Source of the DNA: Nocardioides salarius
Lineage (GTDB): Bacteria; Actinomycetota; Actinomycetes; Propionibacteriales; Nocardioidaceae
DNA length: 64,000 nucleotides
Assembly (NCBI RefSeq): GCF_016907435.1
Contig: NZ_JAFBBZ010000001.1
Span: 2,604,001-2,668,000, forward strand
Reading direction: 5' to 3'
Under the pieces are notes generated by a model. The model ran no database searches, had not been told where the DNA came from, and was given only the letters and a program-made list of their open reading frames with translations. Positions 1 through 8,398 of this stretch are shown piece by piece; within the stretch, counting starts at the first letter, position 1, and every line of letters starts with the position of its first letter. The position numbers and the translations under genes were made by a program.

Positions 1-1
1 G

Positions 2-589
2 GCCGTCGCGCTGTGGCACGGCGAGCACGACCTCAGGGGCGTCGACGCCGTCGTCCTGCCGGGCGGGTTCTCGTACGGCGACTACCTGCGCTGCGGCGCC
101 ATCTCGCGGTTCTCGCCGGTGATGGCCGAGGTCGTCGAGGCGGCCCAGCGCGGGATGCCCGTGCTCGGCATCTGCAACGGCTTCCAGATCCTCTGCGAGT
201 CGCACCTGCTGCCGGGCGCGCTGATCCGCAACGACCACCGCAAGTTCGTGTGCCGCGACCAGCGCCTGCGCGTCGAGCGCACCGACACCCCGTGGACCTC
301 CGCCTACTCGGCCGGCCAGGAGATCACGGTCGTGCTCAAGAACGGCGAGGGCGGCTACGTCGCCGACGAGGCCACCCTCGACCGGCTCGAGGGCGAGGGC
401 CAGGTCGTGGCGCGCTACGTCGAGCACAACCCCAACGGCTCGCTGCGCGACATCGCCGGCGTGAGCAACGAGCGCGGCAACGTGGTCGGCCTGATGCCGC
501 ACCCCGAGCACTCCGTGGAGTCGCTGACCGGCTCCGGCACCGACGGGCTGGGCTTCTTCACCAGCCTCGTCGAGGCCGTCCTCGCGTGA
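2..589 (+). CDS. purQ: Phosphoribosylformylglycinamidine synthase, glutaminase subunit (5'-partial)
   Basis: This is the class I glutamine amidotransferase subunit of FGAM synthase. It hydrolyses glutamine and passes ammonia to PurL in step 4 of purine synthesis. The reading frame is open from the window edge, so the N-terminus is missing. The nucleophile elbow GICNGFQ (codon for Cys at 173-175) and the His/Glu pair in MPHPEHSVE near the C-terminus complete the catalytic triad, and [14 protein letters not shown] near the start is a typical PurQ block. The stop overlaps the next gene's start by 4 bp. PurL follows 2.1 kb further on, after an unrelated minus-strand gene, so purQ and purL are not one simple operon here. 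Confidence 0.96.
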   Translation, partial: AVALWHGEHDLRGVDAVVLPGGFSYGDYLRCGAISRFSPVMAEVVEAAQRGMPVLGICNGFQILCESHLLPGALIRNDHRKFVCRDQRLRVERTDTPWTSAYSAGQEITVVLKNGEGGYVADEATLDRLEGEGQVVARYVEHNPNGSLRDIAGVSNERGNVVGLMPHPEHSVESLTGSGTDGLGFFTSLVEAVLA

Positions 590-1065
590 CCCCGCGGCTG
601 CTCTTCCGCCGGCTGGCGGCCGCCGAGGCGGTGACCTGGTCGCTGCTGCTGGTCGGGATGTTCCTCAAGTACGTCACCGAGACCACCGACCGCGCGGTGA
701 GCGTCTTCGGGATGCTGCACGGCGTCGTCTTCGTCGCGTTCGGCGTCACCACGCTCGTGGTGGCCATCGACCAGCGCTGGGGCGCCGGTCGCACCCTGCT
801 CGGCCTGGCCAGCGCGGTCCCGCCGCTGGCCACCCTCCCCTTCGAGCGGTACGCCGACCGGCGCGGCCTGCTCGGCGACACCTGGCGGCTGCGGGCCCAG
901 GGCTCCACGGGGTCACCGGGCCCCGAGGGGTCACCGGCGCCGACCACCCTCGAGCGCCCGGTCGCGTGGCTGGTGCGCCACCCGGCGCGGGGTCTGCTGA
1001 CCGGCCTCGCGGCGGTCGTGGCCCTCACGGGCGCCGCGCTGGTGGCCGGCCCGCCGGTCGGCTGA
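586..1065 (+). CDS. DUF3817 integral membrane protein
   Basis: This 159-aa protein matches the actinobacterial DUF3817 family. The N-terminal half carries the pattern [20 protein letters not shown], and EAxxWxxLLxGMFLKY with a later FERYADRR block is typical. I see about three hydrophobic segments, at roughly residues 10-28, 45-65 and 70-88, and a fourth near the C-terminus (about 135-155) after a Gly/Pro/Ser-rich linker. The GTG start overlaps the purQ stop (GTGA), which implies translational coupling. The function of the family is unknown. The C-terminal extra segment is longer than in most members I know of, so this may be a lineage variant. Confidence 0.85.
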   Translation: MTPRLLFRRLAAAEAVTWSLLLVGMFLKYVTETTDRAVSVFGMLHGVVFVAFGVTTLVVAIDQRWGAGRTLLGLASAVPPLATLPFERYADRRGLLGDTWRLRAQGSTGSPGPEGSPAPTTLERPVAWLVRHPARGLLTGLAAVVALTGAALVAGPPVG

Positions 1066-1083
1066 CCCGCGGGCCGGGCCGGC

Positions 1084-2517
1084 TCAGCTGCGCCTGCCGG
1101 CCTGCAGCTTGCGCCAGGTGGCGGCGTTGACGACGCCCGAGGCGCTCATCCCCACCCGCTTCTGCCAGTCCTTGACCGCCTTCTCGACGGCCGCGCCGTA
1201 GACACCGGTCACGACGACCTTGGCCTTCGGGGAGGCGGCGTTGAGGCTGCGCTGCAGGCGGCGCACGGCGTCGCCGCTGGAGCCGTACTTGGTGGTCGTC
1301 TTGGAGCCGGCGGCCAGCAGCGACATCCAGTGGGTGCGCGCCCACAGGTCCTTCTCGGCAAAGCCGTGGTCGCGCTGCCAGGCCTTGGTCGCGTTGACGA
1401 CGCGACCGCCGTACGTGCCGGTGATCTCGGTGTCGAAGTAGCCGCGCTGCTTGAGCAGGCACTGCAGCGCGGCGACCTTCTCCGGGTCGGGGCGCACGGT
1501 GCCGTTCTTGGTCTCGCGCGGCGGGCGCAGCATCTCGTAGGAGGGCCAGTTGACGCGGGTGCCGCCGCACATCTCGCCCTGCGGGCGGGCGGTGCTGCCC
1601 TTGCCGAGGTCGAGGAAGTTGGAGTCGATGTTGATCCGCACCCCGCCCCAGGTCTCGTCGTGGCCGCCGCGGTACTGCTTGACCCGGCCGCCGGGGCGCC
1701 AGCCGTCCTCGCGGATGTAGCTGCTGGAGGTGTTGGCCACGCCGTCCCAGCGCGCGAGCCAGATGGCGTCGGGCAGGGCGAAGCGGTCGGGGCGGTTGAC
1801 GCGGGCGTCGTCGAGCGCCTTGATGCCCGACGAGACGCTGGAGTAGACCCCGGAGACGTAGTCGAGGGCGTGCAGCTTCTGGGTCCATCCCGAGAGGAAG
1901 GACAGCGCCGACTCGCGGCAGGCGGTGTTGTTGTGGTCGAAGCCCTCGAGGTCGTACCAGAGCGTGCTGCCCTCGGCGATCTTGAGCGCCTTCGCGGCGG
2001 CCACGGCCGAGACGGCCTCACGCCGGCCCATCTTGAGCGCCCGGACGTAGGTGCCCTTGCGACCCGGGCGCGGGTCGATGGTGACGTCGTCGTCGTAGCG
2101 GGGGAACCGCGGCTGGCAGGAGGCCTGCGGGCCGAGCGTGATCGGCAGCAGGCGCCACCCCCGGGTGGCCTGCTTGACCACCCAGCTGGGGGTCAGGTTG
2201 GGCTGGTCGCGGCAGGCGCGGGACGTGCCGGAGATGTAGATGCCGACCGCCGAGAACGGCGAGGTGCGCCACCAGGTGTTCATCGCCTTCTGCGTCGGCG
2301 CCAGGCACTGGTCGAAGCCGTAGCCGGTGAAGTCGCCGGGCGTGACGACCTGGCCCTCCTCGACGGTGGGGGCCCGGCGCTCGCTGGTCGAGCCGGTGCC
2401 GCCCTGGTCGGCGGCGGAGGCGAGCGGGGCCTGGACGGCGACGCCGGTGACGGCGAGCGCGCCGCTGAGGGCGCCGGCGAGGGCGAGGCGGACCCGGGGG
2501 GAGGTCGGTCGGGACAT
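1084..2517 (-). CDS. Secreted DUF1906 (Rv2525c-like) protein with C-terminal peptidoglycan-binding repeats
   Basis: This 477-aa protein has a signal peptide in the first 34 residues (a basic MSRPTSPRVR start, an Ala/Gly/Leu core and an ASA cleavage region). A glycoside-hydrolase-like DUF1906 domain follows at roughly residues 55-290. It contains YGFDQCLAP at its start, DLEG in the middle and an RINIDSNFLDL end, all typical of this TIM-barrel fold. The C-terminal third holds two peptidoglycan_binding_1-like repeats (VAALQCLLKQRGYF and AVRRLQRSLN, the latter ending GVVNAATWRKLQ). It is therefore likely an extracellular cell-wall-associated protein. An AGGAG site lies 8 bp before the ATG. The frame extends further upstream, but only this start gives a signal peptide. 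Enzymatic activity is unproven in this family. Confidence 0.85.
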   Translation of the reverse strand: MSRPTSPRVRLALAGALSGALAVTGVAVQAPLASAADQGGTGSTSERRAPTVEEGQVVTPGDFTGYGFDQCLAPTQKAMNTWWRTSPFSAVGIYISGTSRACRDQPNLTPSWVVKQATRGWRLLPITLGPQASCQPRFPRYDDDVTIDPRPGRKGTYVRALKMGRREAVSAVAAAKALKIAEGSTLWYDLEGFDHNNTACRESALSFLSGWTQKLHALDYVSGVYSSVSSGIKALDDARVNRPDRFALPDAIWLARWDGVANTSSSYIREDGWRPGGRVKQYRGGHDETWGGVRINIDSNFLDLGKGSTARPQGEMCGGTRVNWPSYEMLRPPRETKNGTVRPDPEKVAALQCLLKQRGYFDTEITGTYGGRVVNATKAWQRDHGFAEKDLWARTHWMSLLAAGSKTTTKYGSSGDAVRRLQRSLNAASPKAKVVVTGVYGAAVEKAVKDWQKRVGMSASGVVNAATWRKLQAGRRS

Positions 2518-2613
2518 CGGAGGGCTCCTACGAGGCGGGGAAGAACGGCGCCCGAGCAGCCGGGCTGAGTCACCATAACCACTCCAGTCACACGAGTAAC
2601 AGCGAACGCGTTG

Positions 2614-2631
2614 AACTACAGTCGTGTAGTT
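2614..2631. promoter_or_regulatory. Palindrome between divergent genes, possible operator
   Basis: AACTACA and TGTAGTT form a perfect 7-bp inverted repeat around the spacer GTCG. It lies about 97 bp upstream of the DUF1906 gene start and 80 bp upstream of purL, in the only non-coding stretch between them. It has the shape of a dimeric repressor site. I do not recognise the cognate regulator. Confidence 0.4.
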
Positions 2632-2697
2632 TTCCCAGGTCAGAGGGGGTGTGCGCACTCCGCGGCGGTCGGGCGCAGGCCTCGACGGCGGCGCCGG

Positions 2698-2703
2698 TAG
2701 ATT
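2698..2703 (+). promoter_or_regulatory. -10 hexamer of a leaderless purL promoter
   Basis: TAGATT ends 7 bases before the GTG start of purL, and no Shine-Dalgarno sequence lies between them. This spacing puts transcription initiation at or next to the GTG, as in leaderless actinobacterial genes. Confidence 0.6.
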
Positions 2704-2710
2704 GGCCCCC

Positions 2711-5041
2711 GTGCCTGAGGTCCCCCCGCAGCCCCGCGTCTCCGCTCTCGACACCGTCGCCGCCGCGGCCGACGACCCGGGCCGTGAGCAGCCCTGGTCC
2801 GACCTCGGCCTGAAGGCCGACGAGTACGCCCGGATCCGCGAGATCCTCGGGCGCCGCCCCACCTCCAGCGAGCTGGCGATGTACTCGGTGATGTGGAGCG
2901 AGCACTGCTCCTACAAGTCCTCCAAGGTGCACCTCAAGCAGTTCGGGGAGATCCCGCAGGAGACCCCCGCCGGCGCGATGCTCGCCGGCATCGGCGAGAA
3001 CGCCGGCGTCATCGACGTCGGCCAGGGCTACGCGGTGACCTTCAAGGTCGAGTCGCACAACCACCCGTCGTACGTCGAGCCGCACCAGGGCGCCGCGACC
3101 GGCATCGGCGGCATCGTGCGCGACATCCTCGCCATGGGCGCGCGCCCGGTCGCGGTGATGGACCCGCTGCGCTTCGGCCCGCTCGACGCCCCCGACACCC
3201 ACCGCGTGCTGCCCGGCATCGTCGAGGGCGTGGGCCACTACGGCAACTGCCTGGGCCTGCCCAACATCGGCGGCGAGGCCGTCTTCGACGAGAGCTACCT
3301 GGGCAACCCGCTGGTCAACGCGCTGTGCGTCGGCGTGCTGCGCCACGAGGACCTGCACCTGGCCAAGGCCTCGGGCGTGGGCAACCAGGTCATCCTCTAC
3401 GGCGCCCGCACCGGCGGCGACGGCATCGGCGGCGTCTCCGTGCTCGCCAGCGAGACCTTCGACGCAGACGGCCCCGCCAAGCGGCCCAGCGTGCAGGTCG
3501 GCGACCCCTTCATGGAGAAGCTGCTCATCGAGTGCACGCTGGAGATCTTCGCCGCCGGCCTGGTCGCCGGCATCCAGGACCTCGGCGGCGCCGGGCTCTC
3601 CTGCGCGACCTCCGAGCTGGCCAGTGCCGGAGACGGCGGCATGCACGTCGAGCTCGACCGGGTGCCGCTGCGCGACTCCACGCTGGCGCCCGAGGAGATC
3701 CTGATGAGCGAGAGCCAGGAGCGGATGATGGCCGTCGTCGAGCCCGGCGACGTCGACGCGTTCATGGCGATCTGCGCCAAGTGGGACGTCGAGGCCGTCG
3801 TCGTCGGCGAGGTCACCGACACCGGCCGCCTCGAGATCGACTGGCACGGCGAGCGCGTGGTCGACGTGCCGCCGCGCTCGGTGGCCCACGACGGGCCGAC
3901 GTACGAGCGTCCCTTCGCCCGTCCCGCCTGGCAGGAGGCCCTGCAGGCCGACGGTGCCGAGGCGCTGGCGCGACCGAGCAGCGGCGAGGAGCTGCGCGAG
4001 ACGCTGCTGCGCCTGGTGGCCAGCCCCAACCTCTGCGACAAGTCGTGGATCACCGACCAGTACGACCGCTACGTGCGCGGCAACACCGTGCTCTCGCAGC
4101 CCTCCGACTCCGGCATGGTGCGCATCGACGAGGAGACCAACCTCGGCGTCGCCGTGGCCACCGACTGCAACGGGCGCTTCGCCAAGCTCGACCCCTACAC
4201 CGGCGCCCGGCTCGCCCTGGCCGAGTCCTACCGCAACGTCGCCACCGGCGGTGCCGTCCCGCTGGCGATCTCCGACTGCCTCAACTTCGGCTCCCCCGAG
4301 GACCCCGACGTGATGTGGCAGTTCGCCGAGGCCTGCCGCGGGCTCAAGGAGGGCTGCCTCGAGCTGGGCATCCCGGTCACCGGCGGCAACGTCAGCCTCT
4401 ACAACCAGACCGGCGAGACCGCGATCCTTCCCACGCCCGTCGTGGCGGTGCTGGGCGTCGTCGACGACGTCACCCGGCGTACGCCGACCGGCTGGCGTGC
4501 CGTCGAGGGCGACGACCCCGGCGAGAGCGTCTTCCTGCTCGGTGAGACCCACGAGGAGCTGTCGGGCTCGGAGTGGGCCCACGTCGTGCACGGCCACCTC
4601 GGCGGCCTGCCGCCGCGGGTCGACCTGGCGGCGGAGAAGTCGCTCGCCGGGCTGCTGCACGAGGGCGTGGGGCTGCTCACCAGCGCCCACGACGTCTCCG
4701 ACGGCGGCCTGGCCCAGACCCTCGCGGAGTCGGCGATCTCGAACATGTGCGGCGTGCGCGTCGACCTGGCCGCCGTCGCCGGCGGCGACCCGTTCCTCGC
4801 GCTCTTCGCCGAGTCGGCGGGCCGGGCCGTGGTGACCGTGGCCGACGCCGACGCTCCGGCGCTGCTCGAGCTGGCCGCCCGCCACGGCGTGCCGGTCACC
4901 GAGCTCGGCCGCACCGGTGGCGACCAGCTCGTGGTCGAGGGCGCCTTCGAGGTCAACCTGCTGCAGCTGCGCTCCGCCTGGACCGCCACCCTGCCGGCGG
5001 CACTCGCCGGCGACCCGGCCGCGGTGGCCGCCACCCTCTGA
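2711..5041 (+). CDS. purL: Phosphoribosylformylglycinamidine synthase subunit PurL
   Basis: This is the 776-aa small-type PurL, which makes FGAM from FGAR using ATP and ammonia supplied by PurQ in the PurLQS complex. Diagnostic blocks are [12 protein letters not shown] (about residue 61) and [19 protein letters not shown] with the nucleotide-binding residues. Further on come [22 protein letters not shown] and the second-half repeats ATDCNGRF and [12 protein letters not shown]. The length fits the roughly 740-780 aa of the family. The GTG at 2711 is preferred over an upstream in-frame ATG because it follows a -10 hexamer at leaderless distance and matches the usual N-terminal length. No purS is visible in the window. 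Confidence 0.97.
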   Translation: MPEVPPQPRVSALDTVAAAADDPGREQPWSDLGLKADEYARIREILGRRPTSSELAMYSVMWSEHCSYKSSKVHLKQFGEIPQETPAGAMLAGIGENAGVIDVGQGYAVTFKVESHNHPSYVEPHQGAATGIGGIVRDILAMGARPVAVMDPLRFGPLDAPDTHRVLPGIVEGVGHYGNCLGLPNIGGEAVFDESYLGNPLVNALCVGVLRHEDLHLAKASGVGNQVILYGARTGGDGIGGVSVLASETFDADGPAKRPSVQVGDPFMEKLLIECTLEIFAAGLVAGIQDLGGAGLSCATSELASAGDGGMHVELDRVPLRDSTLAPEEILMSESQERMMAVVEPGDVDAFMAICAKWDVEAVVVGEVTDTGRLEIDWHGERVVDVPPRSVAHDGPTYERPFARPAWQEALQADGAEALARPSSGEELRETLLRLVASPNLCDKSWITDQYDRYVRGNTVLSQPSDSGMVRIDEETNLGVAVATDCNGRFAKLDPYTGARLALAESYRNVATGGAVPLAISDCLNFGSPEDPDVMWQFAEACRGLKEGCLELGIPVTGGNVSLYNQTGETAILPTPVVAVLGVVDDVTRRTPTGWRAVEGDDPGESVFLLGETHEELSGSEWAHVVHGHLGGLPPRVDLAAEKSLAGLLHEGVGLLTSAHDVSDGGLAQTLAESAISNMCGVRVDLAAVAGGDPFLALFAESAGRAVVTVADADAPALLELAARHGVPVTELGRTGGDQLVVEGAFEVNLLQLRSAWTATLPAALAGDPAAVAATL

Positions 5042-5128
5042 CCCGGCCCGGATCTTCCACCGACCCGGCCCGAACCTCGCCTCGAGCCGGCCCGAACTTC
5101 GCTCCGAGTCGGCCTGAACTTCGGCCCG
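5041..5128. repeat. Four 22-bp tandem repeats after purL
   Basis: Four consecutive imperfect 22-bp units start at 5041, 5063, 5085 and 5107. Each contains a core close to CCGGCCCGAACTTCG; the first unit is the most divergent. The array starts at the last base of the purL stop codon and fills most of the gap to arfB. Shifted by two bases, the unit reads CGAGCCGGC-N3-5-ACTTC, the same motif as the repeats at 21619-21739. The function is unknown. Confidence 0.75.
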
Positions 5129-5164
5129 GGCGACGGCAGGTGCGGCCGCGGGGACGCGCCGCGT

Positions 5165-5170
5165 CATGAT
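5165..5170 (+). promoter_or_regulatory. Possible -10 of a leaderless arfB promoter
   Basis: CATGAT ends 6 bases before the GTG start of arfB. It is a weaker match to TANNNT than the other leaderless promoters in this window, because its first base is C. Confidence 0.35.
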
Positions 5171-5176
5171 GGGCGG

Positions 5177-5599
5177 GTGCCCGACGACCTGCCCGTGACC
5201 CGCACCCTGGTGATCCCGGGGGCCGAGCTCAGCGAGCGCTTCTCCCGCTCCTCGGGCCCGGGCGGGCAGGGCGTGAACACGACCGACTCGCGCGTCGAGC
5301 TGTCGTACGACGTCGCCGCCTCGTCGCTGCCTCCGGCCGTCCGCTCGCGGGTGCTCGACTCCCTGGCCGGTCGGCTCGTCGACGGCGTGCTGACGGTGAG
5401 CGCCTCGGAGTTCCGCACCCAGCTGGCCAACCGTCGCGCTGCCCGCGAGCGGCTCGCCGCGCTGGTGCGCTCGGCCGCGGGCCCGCCGCCCCCGAAGCGG
5501 CGGCCCACCAAGCCGACCCGTGGCTCCCAGCGCCGCCGGCTCGAGGCGAAGAAGCAGCGAAGCCAGACCAAGCGGCTGCGGCGCGGCCCCGACGAGTGA
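5177..5599 (+). CDS. arfB: Alternative ribosome-rescue peptidyl-tRNA hydrolase ArfB (YaeJ/ICT1 family)
   Basis: This 140-aa protein has the single class-I release-factor domain with the GGQ loop (SRSSGPGGQGVNTTDSR, about residues 25-41). It lacks codon-recognition domains, which identifies a stop-codon-independent rescue factor. The basic C-terminal tail (KKQRSQTKRLRRGPDE) matches the tail that ArfB inserts into the empty mRNA channel of stalled ribosomes. The length is as expected. It stands alone between a repeat array and a divergently patterned regulatory region, so no operon partner is evident. The GTG start is the only plausible one in frame. Confidence 0.93.
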   Translation: MPDDLPVTRTLVIPGAELSERFSRSSGPGGQGVNTTDSRVELSYDVAASSLPPAVRSRVLDSLAGRLVDGVLTVSASEFRTQLANRRAARERLAALVRSAAGPPPPKRRPTKPTRGSQRRRLEAKKQRSQTKRLRRGPDE

Positions 5600-5624
5600 G
5601 CCACGAGCGGTCACCTTCGCACCA

Positions 5625-5716
5625 CCGACCAGTCGCCGCTGCCCCACCAGTGTGCAGCCATTGACCTCTCGACGGTGCGGATCTGACTGGTGGGTGGTGC
5701 ACAAGTGACTGGTCGG
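5625..5716. promoter_or_regulatory. Four ACTGGT half-sites in mirrored arrangement
   Basis: CCGACCAGTC (5625-5634) is the exact reverse complement of GACTGGTCGG (5707-5716). Inside it, CCCACCAGT (5643-5651) is the exact reverse complement of ACTGGTGGG (5686-5694). GCACCACC (5619-5626) also mirrors GGTGGTGC (5693-5700). The result is two nested inverted pairs of one ACTGGT half-site just upstream of the lipoprotein hydrolase gene. This suggests a cooperative operator or a looping regulator. Confidence 0.45.
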
Positions 5717-5749
5717 CATCGGGATGGGCCGCGGCTCCGAACCAGGGGT

Positions 5750-6613
5750 GTGCGCCGTCGTACCCTGCTTGCCCTGCCCGCCCTCGCCGGCCTCACCGCC
5801 GTCGCGAGCGCCTGCGCCACCGGCCCCCAGGAGGTCCCACCCGTGCCCGCACCTGCTGACAGCTCCACGACCGAGCGGCTCACCTACGGCGACGACCCCA
5901 GCCAGTACGCCGTGCTCACCCGGCCCGCGGGCACGCCGCGCGGGGTCGTGGTGGTCGTGCACGGCGGGTTCTGGAAGGCGGAGTACGGCATCGAGTACGC
6001 CGAGCCGCTCGTGCCCAGCCTGGTCGCGGCCGGGTGGGCGACGCTGGCGCTGGAGTACCGCCGCGTGGGCGCGGCCGGAGCGGACGGCGCCGGGGGCGGG
6101 GTGCCCGAGACCCTCGACGACGTCGCGGCCGGCATCGACCTGCTCGCAGGCACCGACCTCGACCTGACCACGCTGGTGGCGCTCGGACACTCCGCGGGCG
6201 GGCACCTCGCGACCTGGGCCGCCTCGCGCACCCGCCACCAGCGCTGGGCGGGCGGGGTCGAGCCGACCCACGTCGTGTCCCAGGCCGGGGTGCTCGACCT
6301 GGCCGGCGCGCACGCCGCCGGCCTCGGCGGGGGAGCGGTGGCGGCGTTCCTGGGCCACGCGCCCGACCCTGACGACCCGGCCGACACCGCGGTCGACCCG
6401 CTGAGCCAGGTGCCGCTCGACCAGCCGGTCTGGTGCGTGCACGGCGCCGACGACACGATCGTGCCGCCCACCCAGTCGCAGCGCTACGTCGACGCCGCCG
6501 TGGCCGCTGGTGCGCAGGCCGAGCTGGTGGAGGTCGAGGGCGACCACTTCACCGTCGTCGACCCGACGTCGCCGGCCTGGGCCCGCACGCTGGAGATCCT
6601 CGACGGCCTCTGA
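5750..6613 (+). CDS. Lipoprotein alpha/beta hydrolase
   Basis: This 287-aa exported enzyme has an RRRTLLALPALAGLTAVASAC lead-in, with twin arginines and a lipobox (ASAC), so it is probably Tat-exported and lipid-anchored. The alpha/beta-hydrolase body shows the oxyanion block VHGGFW, the nucleophile elbow GHSAGG, an acid in HGADDTIVP, and a final His in GDHFTVVDP. The HGGxW type resembles kynurenine-formamidase and BD-FAE-like esterases, but the substrate cannot be told from sequence. Earlier GTG starts at 5690 and 5705 exist. I chose 5750 because codons before it have poor third-position GC and it gives a normal signal peptide. The ACTGGT array lies just upstream. Confidence 0.82.
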   Translation: MRRRTLLALPALAGLTAVASACATGPQEVPPVPAPADSSTTERLTYGDDPSQYAVLTRPAGTPRGVVVVVHGGFWKAEYGIEYAEPLVPSLVAAGWATLALEYRRVGAAGADGAGGGVPETLDDVAAGIDLLAGTDLDLTTLVALGHSAGGHLATWAASRTRHQRWAGGVEPTHVVSQAGVLDLAGAHAAGLGGGAVAAFLGHAPDPDDPADTAVDPLSQVPLDQPVWCVHGADDTIVPPTQSQRYVDAAVAAGAQAELVEVEGDHFTVVDPTSPAWARTLEILDGL

Positions 6614-6630
6614 TCGCCCCGGGCCACGCG

Positions 6631-6678
6631 GGACGTCATACGTCTGGCACAGGGGGACGTCCGGCCCGTATGACGTCC
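6631..6678. terminator. Inverted repeat between convergent genes
   Basis: GGACGTCATACG (6631-6642) and CGTATGACGTCC (6667-6678) are perfect 12-bp complements around a 24-base loop. They lie between the hydrolase stop (6613) and the end of nei2, and the arms include the nei2 stop codon (6636-6638) and last codons. It is probably a bidirectional terminator, although no T-run follows. Confidence 0.5.
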
Positions 6679-7481
6679 GGACGGGGCGGGCCCGGCTGGC
6701 AGTGCGGGCACCACCACGTACGCCGGTTGGCCGGGTCGTTCGCGATCTCGTCGACCATCCGCACCGTGGTGCCGCAGCGCAGGCACGGGCGGCGCTGGCG
6801 GCCCGCGACCCAGTGCGACTCGCCGCGGCGACCCGTGCCGGTGGTGACCTGGTAGGCGCCCGCGACGAGCGCGGAGTGCCGCAGCGCGCGGGCGGCCAGG
6901 GTGACCAGGCGCTCGACGTCGACCTCCCCGACCGGGGTCCAGGGGCTGCGGCCGAGGAGGAAGGCGAGCTCGTTGGCCCACAGGTTGCCCAGCCCCGCCA
7001 CCCGGGTCTGGTCGAGCATCGCGCTGACCAGCGGCACCTCGGGGTCGGCGCGCAGCCGGCGCACCGCCTCGGCGACGTCGAGGTCGTCGTGCAGCAGGTC
7101 GGGGCCCAGGTGGCCGACCAGCCGCGACTCCTCGGCGGTGGCGACGAGCTCGAGCTGGTGCAGGCGCAGGCCCCAGGCCGTCGAGCCCCCGGTGGTCTCG
7201 AGGACGACCCGCACCTCGGGCTGCAGCCGCCGCGGCAGCGCGCGGCCCGGCCGCGTCACCGACCACTCGCCGTCCATCAGCAGGTGGCTGTGCAGCGTCA
7301 CGCCACCCGAGAAGCGGGTCAGCAGGTGCTTGCCGTGGGTGGCGTGCTCGAGCACCTCGCGCCCCGCCAGGTCGCGGGTGGCCAGGCGCGGCACCCGCAG
7401 GTCGGAGCGCGCCACGGTGCGCCCGAGCAGCGACTGGTCCAGGCGCCGCGCGAGCTTGTGGACGCTGTCACCCTCGGGCAC
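6636..7481 (-). CDS. nei2: Fpg/Nei-family DNA glycosylase (Nei2 type)
   Basis: This 281-aa base-excision-repair enzyme removes oxidised bases and cleaves abasic sites. The mature N-terminus PEGDSVHKLARRL carries the catalytic Pro2 and Glu3 of the family, and the PEGDS form is typical of actinobacterial Nei2. A helix-two-turn-helix block (QTRVAGLGNLWANELAFL, about residues 158-175) is followed by a C-terminal zinc finger with CLRCG and CPHC pairs. The last residues are encoded inside an inverted repeat that may serve as terminator. The neighbour upstream on the same strand (SCO6745-like) is 15 bp away and may be co-transcribed. Confidence 0.92.
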   Translation of the reverse strand: MPEGDSVHKLARRLDQSLLGRTVARSDLRVPRLATRDLAGREVLEHATHGKHLLTRFSGGVTLHSHLLMDGEWSVTRPGRALPRRLQPEVRVVLETTGGSTAWGLRLHQLELVATAEESRLVGHLGPDLLHDDLDVAEAVRRLRADPEVPLVSAMLDQTRVAGLGNLWANELAFLLGRSPWTPVGEVDVERLVTLAARALRHSALVAGAYQVTTGTGRRGESHWVAGRQRRPCLRCGTTVRMVDEIANDPANRRTWWCPHCQPGPPRPDVIRAGRPPVPDV

Positions 7482-7496
7482 GTCGTGCGTGCCGCC

Positions 7497-8345
7497 TCAG
7501 GCCAGCACGCCCGCGGGGAAGACGCCCCCGGCGACCATCTGCTTGACCCACGGCCGGCCCAGGGTGCGCAGCCGGTCGGCGCCCTCGTCGCCCAGCGCGG
7601 CCCACGGTGCGTGCCCGAGCTCGTCGGTGGCGGTCTCGACCGAGGCGCGCAGCGCCTGGCCCTGCTCGGTGAGGGAGCCGTCGGCCGCCAGCAGGCCGCG
7701 CCGGTGCAGGTCGGCCGCGCAGGCGCCCCACTCCTCGCTCGACCAGCCGCGGGTCGCCTGGGCGGCCGGCACCGTGAAGCCGGTGCCGGTCGCGGTGTGG
7801 GTGACCAGCGACTCCAGCCCGCTCAGGCCGTGGCCCAGCAGGGTGGCGACGTGTCCGTCGCCGCGGTGCTCGCGGATGAGCGTGAGGGCGTGGAAGAGCA
7901 CCAGGTGCGGCGCCTCGGGCCACGGCTGGTCGGCGTGCGCGGCGTACAGGGCGCGGCCCTCGGGCGCGCAGGCCCCGGCCGCGGTGCGCGCCAGCCCGGC
8001 AGCCTCGGCCATCTCGGGGGAGTCGAGGACCTCCTGGCCCAGCAGCCGTCGGTACGCCGCGTCGACGCCGCGGTAGCGGGCCGCGATCACGTCCTCGGGC
8101 GTGGCCGCCTCCCAGCAGGCCGGCACGAAGTGGGCCACCAGCGAGGGGGAGAAGACGAAGAAGGTGGCGGCGACCGGCCCCGGCCCGACCCGGCCCATCG
8201 CCGCGGAGCGGGAGGCGAAGTAGGCGCCGCGGCCGCGGCGGACGCCGAGGGCGGTGACCTCCTCCTCGACCTCGGGCACGAAGTAGCCCAACGCGTGCAG
8301 GGTCTCGAGCGATCGGGCCGTGCGGCCGGAGGAGTGCGGGTCCAT
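7497..8345 (-). CDS. SCO6745-family protein (SalK-like, helix-turn-helix type)
   Basis: This 282-aa soluble protein begins with a block typical of this actinobacterial family (ETLHALGYFVPEVEEEV, then GAYFASRSAAMGRVGPGPV and ATFFVFSPSLVAHFVP). The C-terminal part is predicted to fold as a winged-helix-like domain (HRRGLLAADGSLTEQGQALR, about residues 220-245). The family is annotated SCO6745 or SalK, and its biochemical role is not established. It is 15 bp upstream of nei2 on the same strand. It is divergent from a leaderless gene, with only 53 bp between start codons, so the two promoters overlap. Confidence 0.78.
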   Translation of the reverse strand: MDPHSSGRTARSLETLHALGYFVPEVEEEVTALGVRRGRGAYFASRSAAMGRVGPGPVAATFFVFSPSLVAHFVPACWEAATPEDVIAARYRGVDAAYRRLLGQEVLDSPEMAEAAGLARTAAGACAPEGRALYAAHADQPWPEAPHLVLFHALTLIREHRGDGHVATLLGHGLSGLESLVTHTATGTGFTVPAAQATRGWSSEEWGACAADLHRRGLLAADGSLTEQGQALRASVETATDELGHAPWAALGDEGADRLRTLGRPWVKQMVAGGVFPAGVLA

Positions 8346-8386
8346 GCGCCCTGTCTACCCGATCGCACCGACCGCCTGGGCGGCAC

Positions 8387-8392
8387 TAGGCT
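8387..8392 (+). promoter_or_regulatory. -10 hexamer of a leaderless promoter
   Basis: TAGGCT ends 6 bases before the GTG start at 8399, and no ribosome-binding site lies between them. Confidence 0.55.
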
Positions 8393-8398
8393 GCCTCG

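Noticed and set aside
2518..2862. N-terminal extension of the DUF1906 protein
   Set aside because: The frame is open but the signal peptide and ribosome-binding site fit only the start at 2517, and the extension would overlap the purL promoter.
5041..5128. CRISPR-like repeats
   Set aside because: The 22-bp units are directly tandem with no spacers.
2588..6547. A very long open frame antisense to purL and its neighbours
   Set aside because: It has low-complexity Val/Gly/His/Arg composition and no domains. It arises from third-position GC bias of purL on the other strand.
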